Positions 33,544 through 42,384 of a stretch of 64,000 bases of DNA are shown here, piece after piece; positions within the stretch are counted from its first letter, which is position 1, and each line of letters begins with the position of its first letter. The DNA is from Nonomuraea gerenzanensis (lineage in GTDB: Bacteria; Actinomycetota; Actinomycetes; Streptosporangiales; Streptosporangiaceae), in the NCBI RefSeq assembly GCF_020215645.1, contig NZ_CP084058.1, forward strand, positions 5,146,001 through 5,210,000. Direction: 5' to 3'. The notes under the pieces were generated by a model. The model saw only the letters and a program-made list of their open reading frames with translations. It ran no database searches and was not told the origin of the DNA. Made by a program: the position numbers and the translations under genes.

Positions 33544-35316
33544 ATGGTGCCGACATCTGTTCATGGACACGTCGCCGAGCAGGCAGCGCTCACGCCGGAC
33601 CTGGTCGCCGTCTCCGGCGGCCCCGCCACCCTGACCTACCGGGAGCTCGACGAGCGGGCCAACCGGCTGGCCCACCGCCTGCGCGGCCTCGGCGTGGGGC
33701 CGGAGACGCCGGTCGCGGTCCTGATGGAGCGCTCGGCCGAGCTCGTGGTGGCGCTGCTCGCGATCCTCAAGGCGGGCGGCTGCTACCTGCCCGTGCACAG
33801 CGCCTACCCGCCCGACCGGCAGCAGTGGATCATCGACTCGTCGGGCGCTCCCGTGCTGCTGGCCGACCGCGCCAAGGCCGGCGCCGGTCTGCCGTCCGCG
33901 CCCAGGACCCTCGTCCTGGACGAGCCGGACGAGCGGGCGCGGGCGGACGCCGAGCCGTCCGCCGCGCCGCCCGACGTCACCCTGCCGGGCAACCTGGCCT
34001 ACGTCATCTACACCTCGGGCTCGACCGGGCGCCCCAAGGGCGTGGCCGTCACCCACGACGACGTGCTCGGCCTGGCGCTGGACCGCTGCTGGGACAGCGG
34101 CAACCACCGCCGCGTGCTCATGGTCGCCCCGTACGCCTTCAACGTCTCCACCTACGAGCTGTGGGTGCCGCTGCTGCACGGCGGCCGGATCGTCGTGGCA
34201 CCGCCCGGCGAGCTGGACCTGGCCGGGCTGAAGGAGCTGGTGACCCGCGAGGAGATCACCGCCCTGCACCTGACGGCCGGGCTGTTCCGCGTCGTGGCGG
34301 AGGAGGGCCCCGGCTGGCTGGCCGCCGTGCGCGAGGTGCTCACCGGCGGCGACGTGATCGTCCCGTCGGCGGTCAGGCAGCTGCACGCCGCCTGTCCCGA
34401 CACGGTGGTCCGCGCCATGTACGGGGCGACGGAGGTCACCCTGTTCTCCACGACCGCCGAGCTGCGCGCCGGCGCCGCGCTGGACACGTGCGTCCCGGTC
34501 GGCGGCCCGATGGACGACGTCAGGCTGTACATCCTGGACGACCGGCTCAGCCCCGTCCCCGGCGACCTCGAAGGCGAGCTCTACATCGGCGGCAGGGGCG
34601 TCGCCCGCGGGTACTACGACCGGGCCGACCTGACCGCCGAGCGCTTCGTGGCCGACCCGTTCGCCGGCGCCGGCCGCCGCATGTACCGGACCGGCGACCT
34701 GGCCAGGCGCAACGGCGACGGGCAGATCGAGTTCATCGGGCGGGCCGGCGACCAGGTCAAGATCCTGGGCTTCCGGGTGGAGCTGGCCGAGGTCGAGGCC
34801 GCGGTGGCGAGCTTCCCCGGCCTCGCGCACGCCGCCGTCGTCGCCCGCGAGCTGCGCGAGGGCGAGAAGCGCCTGGTCGCCTACGTGGTGCCGGCCGGTG
34901 AGCCGCCCGCCGTGGGCACGCTGCGCGCGCACGTCAAGACCCTGCTGCCCGACTACATGGTGCCCGCGGCGTTCGTCCTGCTGGACGCGCTGCCGCTGAC
35001 CGCCAACGGCAAGGTGGACCGCGCGGCGCTGCCCGACCCGGAGCCGGACACCGACACCGCCTACCGGGCGCCGCTCAACGCCCGCCAGGAGGTCCTGTGC
35101 TCGGTGTTCGCCGACGTGTTCGGCGTCGAGCGGATCGGCATCGACGACAGCATCTTCGACCTCGACGTGCAGTCGCTGCTGGCGATGCGGCTGGTCAACC
35201 GCATCTCCACGACGCTGGACGTCGAGCTGACCATCCGCGACCTGTTCGACGCCCCCACCGTGGCCGGTCTGGATGAATGGCTCGAGTCCGCCGTGGCGGG
35301 CCAGGGAGGCAGCTGA
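33544..35316 (+). CDS. NRPS adenylation-thiolation didomain (aryl/hydroxy-acid type)
   Basis: A 590-residue protein. Adenylation domain at about residues 10-500: [13 protein letters not shown] (157-169), [16 protein letters not shown], and the catalytic lysine in [12 protein letters not shown] (about 487). Carrier domain at about 515-580, with [15 protein letters not shown] carrying the phosphopantetheine Ser544; the usual GGHS has become DVQS. In core A4 the usual FD is FN (Phe199-Asn200 in [11 protein letters not shown]). The aspartate that binds an alpha-amino group is thus missing, as in aryl-acid and other non-amino-acid domains. With hydroxymandelate synthase two genes on, 4-hydroxymandelate is the best guess for substrate. 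It combines the roles of SgcC1 and SgcC2 in C-1027. Confidence 0.9.
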   Translation: MVPTSVHGHVAEQAALTPDLVAVSGGPATLTYRELDERANRLAHRLRGLGVGPETPVAVLMERSAELVVALLAILKAGGCYLPVHSAYPPDRQQWIIDSSGAPVLLADRAKAGAGLPSAPRTLVLDEPDERARADAEPSAAPPDVTLPGNLAYVIYTSGSTGRPKGVAVTHDDVLGLALDRCWDSGNHRRVLMVAPYAFNVSTYELWVPLLHGGRIVVAPPGELDLAGLKELVTREEITALHLTAGLFRVVAEEGPGWLAAVREVLTGGDVIVPSAVRQLHAACPDTVVRAMYGATEVTLFSTTAELRAGAALDTCVPVGGPMDDVRLYILDDRLSPVPGDLEGELYIGGRGVARGYYDRADLTAERFVADPFAGAGRRMYRTGDLARRNGDGQIEFIGRAGDQVKILGFRVELAEVEAAVASFPGLAHAAVVARELREGEKRLVAYVVPAGEPPAVGTLRAHVKTLLPDYMVPAAFVLLDALPLTANGKVDRAALPDPEPDTDTAYRAPLNARQEVLCSVFADVFGVERIGIDDSIFDLDVQSLLAMRLVNRISTTLDVELTIRDLFDAPTVAGLDEWLESAVAGQGGS

Positions 35317-35317
35317 G

Positions 35318-35530
35318 ATGAGCAACCCCTTCGACGACCAGGCCACCACCTTCCGCGTGCTGGTCAACCACGAGGACCAGCACTGCCTGTGGCCGGCCTT
35401 CGCCGACGTGCCCGAGGGCTGGGAGAGCGCCTACGGGCCGGCCGAGCGCGCGGCCTGCGTCGAGTACGTCAACGCGCACTGGACCGACCTGCGGCCCCGC
35501 AGCCTCGTCGCCCAGATGGAGGCGGGATAG
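35318..35530 (+). CDS. MbtH-like protein
   Basis: A 70-residue MbtH-family chaperone: [20 protein letters not shown] at the N-terminus, then [18 protein letters not shown], and [13 protein letters not shown] at the end, which includes the three conserved tryptophans. MbtH proteins bind adenylation domains and help them fold and work. It starts 1 bp after the A-T gene stop with a GGGAGG site, so its partner is most likely that A domain. It may also assist the other adenylating enzyme in the cluster. Confidence 0.95.
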   Translation: MSNPFDDQATTFRVLVNHEDQHCLWPAFADVPEGWESAYGPAERAACVEYVNAHWTDLRPRSLVAQMEAG

Positions 35531-35533
35531 GCC

Positions 35534-36601
35534 ATGACCAGGGACGATCTGCGCCTCGACCACATCGGCTTCCACGTCGCCGACCTGACGGCGGAGGCGG
35601 GCGGGCTGAGCCGCGGCTACGGGCTGCGCCCCTACGCCGAGGCCGCCACGCCGGGCTCCCGCTCGCTGGCCGTGGGCGCCGGCCGGGTCAGGTTCGTGCT
35701 CACCCAGCCGGCCGCCGGTGACCATCCCGGCGCCGCCTACCTCGACAGGCACGGCGACGGCGTGGCCGACGTCGCGTTCGGCGTCGCCGACGCCACCGCC
35801 GCCTTCCACACCGCGGTCGACCGGGGCGCCGGGCCGGTGTCCCCGCCGCACGCCCGCGACGGCTTCGTCACCGCCACCGTCCAGGGCGTGGGCGACCTGG
35901 TCCACACGTTCGTGCAGCGCCCGGAGGGCCTGGACGAGCGGGCCCTGCCCGGCTTCACGCCCATCCCCGAGCCGGCGGGCGGCCTCGACGCCGGCCTGGT
36001 CGAGGTGGACCACCTGGCCGTGTGCGTGCCGTCCGGCGACCTGGCCGCCACCGTGGCCTTCTACCGGCACGTCCTGGACTTCCAGCTCATCTTCGCCGAG
36101 CGCATCACCGTCGGCGACCAGGCCATGACCACCGAGGTGGTCAAGAACGGGTCGGTGACGCTCACGCTCATCGAGCCCGACGCCGACAAGGAGCCCGGCC
36201 ACATCGACGAGTTCCTCGCCGCCCACGGCGGCGCGGGCGTGCAGCACCTGGCGATGAGCACGCTCGACATCACCGCGGCCGTGGACACCACCGGCGCCGG
36301 GGGAGTGGAGTTCCTGCCCACCCCCGCCACCTACTACGACCTGCTGCCCGGCCGGGTGCGGCCCGCCAAGTACCCGCTGCCCGAGCTGCGGCGGCGCAGC
36401 ATCCTCGTGGACGAGGACCACGACGGGCAGCTCTACCAGATCTTCGCCCGCTCCGCGCACCCGCGCGGCACCTTCTTCTTCGAACTCATCGAGCGGCTGG
36501 GAGCCCGCTCCTTCGGCAGCGGCAACATCGCCGCGCTCTACCAGGCCGTGGAGCTCCAGCGCGCCAACCATCGCGACGCCCGTACGGAGGCGGCAGCATG
36601 A
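35534..36601 (+). CDS. hmaS: 4-hydroxymandelate synthase
   Basis: A 355-residue non-heme iron dioxygenase of two vicinal-oxygen-chelate domains. Iron ligands are His160 (EVDHLAV), His238 (VQHLAM) and Glu317 (FFELIER). Hydroxymandelate synthase and hydroxyphenylpyruvate dioxygenase share this fold. The assignment to the synthase rests on the N-terminal HGDGVADVAF pattern and on the C-terminus FGSGNIAALYQAVELQR, which has Ile where the homogentisate-forming enzymes have GNFKALFEA; this is from memory of the families. It turns 4-hydroxyphenylpyruvate into 4-hydroxymandelate. It sits between mbtH and the condensation gene (4-bp overlap), replacing the aminomutase of C-1027-type arms. Confidence 0.85.
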   Translation: MTRDDLRLDHIGFHVADLTAEAGGLSRGYGLRPYAEAATPGSRSLAVGAGRVRFVLTQPAAGDHPGAAYLDRHGDGVADVAFGVADATAAFHTAVDRGAGPVSPPHARDGFVTATVQGVGDLVHTFVQRPEGLDERALPGFTPIPEPAGGLDAGLVEVDHLAVCVPSGDLAATVAFYRHVLDFQLIFAERITVGDQAMTTEVVKNGSVTLTLIEPDADKEPGHIDEFLAAHGGAGVQHLAMSTLDITAAVDTTGAGGVEFLPTPATYYDLLPGRVRPAKYPLPELRRRSILVDEDHDGQLYQIFARSAHPRGTFFFELIERLGARSFGSGNIAALYQAVELQRANHRDARTEAAA

Positions 36602-37965
36602 CCTCTTCCCTGTCAACCCCGGCCCCGCCCACCACGCAGCACCCGCTGTCCTACACCCAGCAGTTCCTGCGGCTGTTCGACCAGGGCGACGGCCAGGGCC
36701 CCTTCAGCGCCCGCTACAACATCGTCGTGGGCTGGCGCGTACGCGGCCGGCTCGACGTGGAGACGCTGCGCGAGGCGATCACCGAGGTCGCCGCCAGGCA
36801 CGACTCGCTCAACGCCACGATCACCCGCGGCGAGGGCGAGTCGCACCAGACCATCCAGCCGCCCTCGCCCGCCCGGCTGCTCGTGGTGGACCTGCCGAAG
36901 GCGGCGCCCGAGTACCGCGGCCGCAAGGCCGAGGAGCTGCTGACCGAGATCGAGTCCGGCTCCTACAGCCTCCAGGAGCTGCCGCACCTGCGCGCCGTCC
37001 TGGGCCGCTTCGACGAGCAGGACGCGGTGCTCGCGCTGATCGTGCACCACACGGCGGGCGACGGCTGGTCCATGCAGCTGCTCATCCGCGACATCGTCAC
37101 CTGCTACGCCCGCCGCCGCGGCCACGACGTGCCCGAGCAGCCGGCGCCGCGGCCCTACCACGAGTACGCCGCCTGGCAGCAGGAGAACGCCGAGTCCGCG
37201 AACGCGCGGGCCGCGCGCGGCTACTGGCGCGACAAGCTGCGCGGCGCGCGCATGCTGTCGGTCAGGACCGACCACACCAGGTCGGCCGGGCTGGCCAAGG
37301 TCTGCCCGGTCTACCGCTTCACGCTCACCAAGGAGCTGTCGGCCGAGGCGCTGGCGTTCGCCAAGCGGGCCCGCAGCTCACCCTTCATGGTGCTGCTGGC
37401 CGCCTACAACGTGCTGCTGCAGCGCCTCACCGGCGCCACCGACCTGGTCATCCCGGCCATCACCTCGGGCCGGGCGCAGCCGCAGTTCCAGGAGACCGTC
37501 GGGCCGTTCTTCAACTTCCTGCCGCTGCGTACCGACGTCACCGGCTGCGACACCTTCCGCCAGGTGGTCGACAGGACCAGGATCACCTGCGTCGAGGCGT
37601 ACGCGCAGGAGATCCCGTTCCTGCAGATCGCGGCCGAGTCGCCGGAGCTGATGGCCGAGGCGGCGCTGGACGACAGGGCGCTGTGCGCGCTGCAGGTCTG
37701 GCAGTTCGCCGCCGTCATGGAGGGCGAGCGGATCGGCGACCTGGCGGTCGAGGAGGTGCGCGGGCGGCTGTTCTCCCAGCCCAACGGCACCGACATCCCC
37801 GACGGCGCGCTGCTCACCTTCGACATCGACCCGTCGGGCGAGATCTACGGCAACTTCGCCTACAACAGCAACCTGTTCACCGAGAGCTCGATCATGTCCA
37901 TGGTGGCGGAGTTCTCCGGGATCCTCCGGTACGGCGTCGCCGCGCCCGACTCCCCGATGGAGTGA
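36598..37965 (+). CDS. Free-standing condensation enzyme (SgcC5-like)
   Basis: A 455-residue NRPS condensation domain as a separate protein. The catalytic HHxxxDG is HHTAGDG at residues 150-156; other family elements are PLSYTQQFLR at the start, YHEYAAWQQ, and GPFFNFLPLRTD (core C5). SgcC5 of C-1027 uses such a fold to make an ester between the carrier-bound arm and a hydroxyl on the enediyne core. By analogy this protein joins the tailored arm on the A-T protein to the core. It overlaps hmaS by 4 bp and precedes a glycosyltransferase gene by 5 bp, so arm and sugar genes are one long operon. Confidence 0.92.
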   Translation: MTSSLSTPAPPTTQHPLSYTQQFLRLFDQGDGQGPFSARYNIVVGWRVRGRLDVETLREAITEVAARHDSLNATITRGEGESHQTIQPPSPARLLVVDLPKAAPEYRGRKAEELLTEIESGSYSLQELPHLRAVLGRFDEQDAVLALIVHHTAGDGWSMQLLIRDIVTCYARRRGHDVPEQPAPRPYHEYAAWQQENAESANARAARGYWRDKLRGARMLSVRTDHTRSAGLAKVCPVYRFTLTKELSAEALAFAKRARSSPFMVLLAAYNVLLQRLTGATDLVIPAITSGRAQPQFQETVGPFFNFLPLRTDVTGCDTFRQVVDRTRITCVEAYAQEIPFLQIAAESPELMAEAALDDRALCALQVWQFAAVMEGERIGDLAVEEVRGRLFSQPNGTDIPDGALLTFDIDPSGEIYGNFAYNSNLFTESSIMSMVAEFSGILRYGVAAPDSPME

Positions 37966-37970
37966 TCGCG

Positions 37971-39323
37971 ATGCGCGTGATGTTCACCGTCTTCCCCGCC
38001 CCGGCGCACTTCCTGCCCGTCGTCCCCTACGCGTGGGCGCTGCAGGCGGCCGGCCACCAGGTGTGCGTGGCCGCGCCGCCCGGCGTCGCGACGGGCGTGG
38101 CCGTGCCCGACTTCCACCGGGCGGTCACCGCCGCGGGGCTGACGGCGGTGTCGTGCGGCGAACCCGAGCGGCTGTCGGTGCACGACCGGGGCTACCCGGG
38201 CTTCGCCGAGCTCATCCCCACCATCGAGGAGAGCGAGCGGCTGGTGTCCGCGCTCGGGATCACCCCGGCCGAACGCGCGCCCTGGGACGTCTTCCACCAC
38301 TTCGCGCTGCTCACCATGCGCAACTACCACCCGCCGGTGCCGCGCCAGGACGTCCTGGCCGTCGTCGACTTCGCCAGGGAGTGGCGGCCCGACCTGGTGC
38401 TGTGGGACCCGTGGTTCCCCTGCGGCGCCGTCGCGGCGCGCGCCAGCGGCGCCGCGCACGCCCGCATCCTGCACTCGCCCGACTACACCGCCTGGGCCAC
38501 CCAGAAGTACGCGGGCAGCGGCGAGCGCAACCCGCTGATCGGCGTGATCGAGCCCCTCGCGGACCGGTACGGGGTGCGCGTGGACGAGGAGCTGCTGCTC
38601 GGCCACTGGACCGTGGACCCGTTCCCGGCCGGGATGAGCCTGCCCACCGGCGTCACCCGGCTGCCCGTGAGGTACGTGCCCTACACCGGCGGCGGCCTCA
38701 TGGAGGACTGGCTGCGCCGGCCCCCGTCCAGGCCCCGGGTCGCGCTGTCGCTCGGCGTGTCGATGCGGGCGTTCTTCAAGGGCGACTGGGGCCGGCTGGC
38801 CAAGCTCATGGAGGCGGTCGGCGGCCTGGACGTCGAGGTGATCGCCACTCTGGACGCCAACCAGCTGCTCGACCTGCAAGGGCCGCCGCCGGACAACGTG
38901 CGGGTGCTGGAGTACGTACCGCTCGACCAGTTGCTGCCGACCTGCTCGGCGATCATCCACCACGGCTCCATCGGCACGTTCGTGGCGGCCTCCGCCGCCG
39001 GCGTGCCGCAGCTCATCTGCGACACCGACGAGCCGAGCCGCATCGTCGGCACCCCCGTCGAGGGCGGCATCGACTGGAACCTGAAGTGCCAGAAGCAGCT
39101 CACCGCCGGTCGCACGTCCCGCTACGTGAGCGAGCGCGGGGCGGGCGTCCGGCTGAACCACCAGACGCAGTCCGCCTCGGACATCCGCGAGGAGCTGCGG
39201 CGCGTGCTCGGCGAGCCCTCCTTCCACAAGGGCGCGCGGGGCATCCACGAGGACTGGCTGGCCACGCCGAGTCCCACCGACATCGTCGCCGACCTGGAGC
39301 GGTTGACCGCCGCCGCCAGGTGA
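37971..39323 (+). CDS. Glycosyltransferase, GT1 family
   Basis: A 450-residue GT-B-fold enzyme. The N-terminal acceptor domain begins MRVMFTVFPAPAHFLPVVPY, and the nucleotide-sugar loop is IIHHGSIGTFVAASAAGVPQ near residue 325. It belongs with the macrolide/aromatic GT group, including the C-1027 enzyme SgcA6. It should transfer the aminosugar made by the following genes to the enediyne core. It is 5 bp from the condensation gene stop, without a strong ribosome-binding site, so translation is probably coupled. Confidence 0.9.
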   Translation: MRVMFTVFPAPAHFLPVVPYAWALQAAGHQVCVAAPPGVATGVAVPDFHRAVTAAGLTAVSCGEPERLSVHDRGYPGFAELIPTIEESERLVSALGITPAERAPWDVFHHFALLTMRNYHPPVPRQDVLAVVDFAREWRPDLVLWDPWFPCGAVAARASGAAHARILHSPDYTAWATQKYAGSGERNPLIGVIEPLADRYGVRVDEELLLGHWTVDPFPAGMSLPTGVTRLPVRYVPYTGGGLMEDWLRRPPSRPRVALSLGVSMRAFFKGDWGRLAKLMEAVGGLDVEVIATLDANQLLDLQGPPPDNVRVLEYVPLDQLLPTCSAIIHHGSIGTFVAASAAGVPQLICDTDEPSRIVGTPVEGGIDWNLKCQKQLTAGRTSRYVSERGAGVRLNHQTQSASDIREELRRVLGEPSFHKGARGIHEDWLATPSPTDIVADLERLTAAAR

Positions 39324-39356
39324 CCGGCGACCTATCTTCCCAGAGGAGACGGACAA

Positions 39357-40340
39357 GTGCGGATCCTGGTCACCGGCGGTGCCGGTTTCATCGGCTCGGA
39401 GTTCGTCAGAGCGACGCTGCGCGACGCGCCGGGCACCCGGGTCACCGTCCTGGACAAGCTCACCTACTCCGGCAACCTGGCCAACCTCGACCCCGTAGCC
39501 GGCCACCCCGGGCTGCGCTTCGTGCCCGGCGACACCGCCGACCCGCTCGTCGTCGACGAGGTGACGGCGGGCCAGGACGTCATCGTGCACTTCGCCGCCG
39601 AGACGCACGTGGACCGGTCGATCATCAGCGCCACCGACTTCGTGCGCACCAACGTGCTCGGCACCCAGACGCTGCTGGAGGCGGCGCTGCGGCACGGCGT
39701 CAGCCGCTTCGTGCACGTCTCGACCGACGAGGTGTACGGCTCCATCGCCCGGGGGTCGTGGACCGAGGAGACGCCGCTGGCGCCGAACGTGCCCTACGCG
39801 GCCTCCAAGGCGGGCTCGGACCTGCTGGCCCTGGCCTTCCACCGGACGCTCGGCCTGGACGTGGTGGTCACCCGGTGCACCAACAACTACGGCCACTACC
39901 AGTTCCCGGAGAAAGTGATCCCGCTGTTCGTGACCAACCTGCTGGAGGGCCGCCCGGTGCCGCTGTACGGCGACGGCGACAACCGGCGCGACTGGCTGCA
40001 CGTCTCCGACCACTGCAGGGCCATCCGCCTGGTGCTCGAACGCGGGCGCGCGGGCGAGGTCTACCACATCGGCGGCGGCTGCGAGTTGTCCAACCTGGAG
40101 CTGACCGCCCTGCTGCTCGACGCGTGCGGCGCGGACTGGGACCTGGTCCAGCACGTGCCCGACCGCCCCGGCCACGACCTGCGCTACTCCCTGGACATCT
40201 CCAAGATCCAGCGGGAGCTGGGCTACGCGCCCGCGGTCGCGTTCACCGACGGGCTGGCCGCGACCGTCGAGTGGTACAGGAACAACCGGTCCTGGTGGGA
40301 GCCGCTGAAGCACCGCGAGCTCGCGGCCGCCATCCGCTGA
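39357..40340 (+). CDS. dTDP-glucose 4,6-dehydratase
   Basis: A 327-residue SDR protein: the NAD motif VTGGAGFIGSEFVRATL at residues 5-21, the catalytic YxxxK in YAASKAGSD (about residue 146), STDEVYG at 121-127 and NNYGHYQFPEKVIP (about 176-189). These are standard for RmlB-type enzymes, which form dTDP-4-keto-6-deoxyglucose. It corresponds to SgcA in C-1027. GTG 39357 has a GAGGAG site 8 bases away. Confidence 0.95.
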   Translation: MRILVTGGAGFIGSEFVRATLRDAPGTRVTVLDKLTYSGNLANLDPVAGHPGLRFVPGDTADPLVVDEVTAGQDVIVHFAAETHVDRSIISATDFVRTNVLGTQTLLEAALRHGVSRFVHVSTDEVYGSIARGSWTEETPLAPNVPYAASKAGSDLLALAFHRTLGLDVVVTRCTNNYGHYQFPEKVIPLFVTNLLEGRPVPLYGDGDNRRDWLHVSDHCRAIRLVLERGRAGEVYHIGGGCELSNLELTALLLDACGADWDLVQHVPDRPGHDLRYSLDISKIQRELGYAPAVAFTDGLAATVEWYRNNRSWWEPLKHRELAAAIR

Positions 40341-40358
40341 AGATCACTAGGAGTAGTC

Positions 40359-41630
40359 ATGCAGGACATCGTCCGACGACTTGACACCTGCCGGGTCTGC
40401 GGCGAGGACGACTGGCTGGAGGTCACCTCCTTCGGGCCGGTGCCGCTCGCCAACGGCTTCCTCGACCCCGGCGACCTGCCCGAGCACGAGCCCGCCTACC
40501 CCGTGGACGTGATCGTGTGCCGCGGCTGCCGGCTGATGGCCATCAGGCACGTGATCCGGCCCGACGTGCTGTTCCGCCACTACGTGTACGTCACCTCCGA
40601 GTCCGACCAGATGATCGGCCACATGCGCCGCATCGTCGGCTGGTGCGAGCGCCGCGCCGGGCTCGCCCCCGGCGACCTGGTGGTGGAGCTCGGCAGCAAC
40701 GTCGGCCTCCAGCTCGCCATGTTCCAGGAGCGGGGCCAGCGGGTGGTGGGCGTGGACCCGGCCGAGAACCTCGCCCGGATCGCCAACGCCCGCGGCGTCC
40801 GGACGCTGCCCGAGTTCTTCGGCGGCGACCAGGGCAGGCGCGTGGCCGCCGAGGAGGGCCAGGCCAAGCTGGTGCTGGGCCGCCAGTGCTTCGCGCACAT
40901 CGACGACGTGCACAACGTGCTCGACGGGGTGACGGCGGTGCTGGCGCCGGACGGCCTGCTGGCGATCGAGGTGCCGTACCTGGTGGACCTGCTGCAGGAG
41001 AACCAGTTCGACACGATCTACCACGAGCACCTGTCGTACTACTCGGTGCACACGCTGGGCCGCCTGTTCGCCGCCCACGGGCTGCGGCTGGTGGACGTCG
41101 AGCGCGCCGCCGTGCACGGCGGCTCCGTCGTGGTCTTCGCGGCCAGGCAGAGCTCGGGGCACGAGCCGGCGCCCGTGGTGGCGCGGCTGCACTCGCTGGA
41201 GCGGCAGCTCGGCCTGGAGTCCGACGAGGTCTACCTGGAGTTCGGCGTCCGCGCGCACGAGGTGATCGCCCAGGTGCGCGACCTGGTGCGCGGCCTGGCG
41301 GCCGAGGGCAAGGTCGTCGCCGGGTACGGCGCGCCGTCCAAGGGCACCACGCTGCTGCAGTTCTGCGGCCTCGGGCCCGCGGAGCTGCGCTTCTGCAGCG
41401 ACACGACCACCCTCAAGCACGGCAGGCTGCTGCCGGGCACCCGCATCCCGGTGTACTCGCCCGAGCAGGCGCGCGCCGAGCAGCCCGACTACTACCTCCT
41501 GCTGGCGTGGAACTACGCCGCGGAGATCCTGTCCAAGGAGGCGGACTTCCTGCGGCGGGGCGGGCGGTTCATCATCCCCATCCCGCAGCCGAGAGTCGTC
41601 GCGGCCGAGCCCGCCGCGGCAGTGGCCTGA
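40359..41630 (+). CDS. NDP-sugar C-methyltransferase
   Basis: A 423-residue sugar C-methyltransferase of the TylC3/EryBIII/SgcA3 type. The N-terminal zinc-binding domain has CRVCGED (about residues 11-17) and CRGC (about 53-56). The SAM motif is VELGSNVGLQL near residue 110, and the active region has YHEHLSYYSVHTL near 225. The C-terminal domain carries GYGAPSKGTTLLQF. It adds methyl to a keto sugar. In a C-1027 or madurosamine-type pathway this gives the branched carbon. It lies 18 bp after the 4,6-dehydratase gene. Confidence 0.92.
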   Translation: MQDIVRRLDTCRVCGEDDWLEVTSFGPVPLANGFLDPGDLPEHEPAYPVDVIVCRGCRLMAIRHVIRPDVLFRHYVYVTSESDQMIGHMRRIVGWCERRAGLAPGDLVVELGSNVGLQLAMFQERGQRVVGVDPAENLARIANARGVRTLPEFFGGDQGRRVAAEEGQAKLVLGRQCFAHIDDVHNVLDGVTAVLAPDGLLAIEVPYLVDLLQENQFDTIYHEHLSYYSVHTLGRLFAAHGLRLVDVERAAVHGGSVVVFAARQSSGHEPAPVVARLHSLERQLGLESDEVYLEFGVRAHEVIAQVRDLVRGLAAEGKVVAGYGAPSKGTTLLQFCGLGPAELRFCSDTTTLKHGRLLPGTRIPVYSPEQARAEQPDYYLLLAWNYAAEILSKEADFLRRGGRFIIPIPQPRVVAAEPAAAVA

Positions 41631-41643
41631 AGGAGGTCGTCCG

Positions 41644-42384
41644 ATGGAATACGGATCCGATCACGCCGAGTACTACGACCTCATCTTCCGCAGCCGCGGC
41701 AAGGACTTCGAGGGCGAGGCGGAGGAGCTGGGCAGGATCGTCCGCGCCCGCGCCCCGCGCGCGGCGTCCCTGCTGGACGTGGCCTGCGGCACGGGCGCGC
41801 ACATGGAGACGTTCGTCAAGCTCTTCGACCACGTCGAGGGCCTGGAGCTGTCGCCCGACATGCGGACGGTGGCCGCGCAGCGCCTGCCGGGCGTCCCCGT
41901 GCACCCGGGCGACATGCGCGACTTCGACCTCGGCCGCGTCTTCGACGCCGTCACCTGCATGGGCAACGCGGTCGGCGAGCTGGGCTCGCCCGAGGAGCTG
42001 CGGGCCGCGATCGGCACGATGGCCGCGCACCTGGCCCCCGGCGGGGTGCTGGTCGTCGAGCCGTGGTACTTCCCCGACAACTTCCTGGACGGCCACGTCG
42101 GCGGGCACCTGCTCGTCGAGGAGGACCGCGTGGTGTCCAGGATGACGCACTCGCGCCGCGAGGGCGGCAAGAGCCGGCTGGAGGTGCGCTTCAGGATCGC
42201 CGACTCCTCGGGGTTCAAGGACTTCTCCGAGGTGCTGCACTCCAGCCTGTTCACCCGCGAGCAGTACACGGCGGCCTTCGAGGCGGCCGGCTGCCGCACC
42301 GAGTTCCTGCCCGGCTTCCAGCTCGCCGGCGGCCGCCCGAACAGCCCGGGGCTCTTCGTCGGCATGCTCGACGGGGTGGCGTGA
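41644..42384 (+). CDS. Aminosugar N-methyltransferase
   Basis: A 246-residue SAM enzyme of the DesVI/TylM1/SgcA5 group: YGSDHAEYYDLIFRSRGKDF at the N-terminus, the SAM loop LLDVACGTGAHM near residue 43, and WYFPDNFLDGHVGG near 141. These enzymes mono- or dimethylate the amino group of dTDP-aminosugars. It follows the C-methyltransferase by 13 bp and overlaps the aminotransferase start by 1 bp. Confidence 0.9.
   Translation: MEYGSDHAEYYDLIFRSRGKDFEGEAEELGRIVRARAPRAASLLDVACGTGAHMETFVKLFDHVEGLELSPDMRTVAAQRLPGVPVHPGDMRDFDLGRVFDAVTCMGNAVGELGSPEELRAAIGTMAAHLAPGGVLVVEPWYFPDNFLDGHVGGHLLVEEDRVVSRMTHSRREGGKSRLEVRFRIADSSGFKDFSEVLHSSLFTREQYTAAFEAAGCRTEFLPGFQLAGGRPNSPGLFVGMLDGVA

Noticed and set aside
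35534..36601. 4-hydroxyphenylpyruvate dioxygenase of tyrosine breakdown
   Set aside because: C-terminal FGSGNIAALY and N-terminal patterns fit hydroxymandelate synthase, and the gene lies inside an NRPS arm operon. Not fully excluded.
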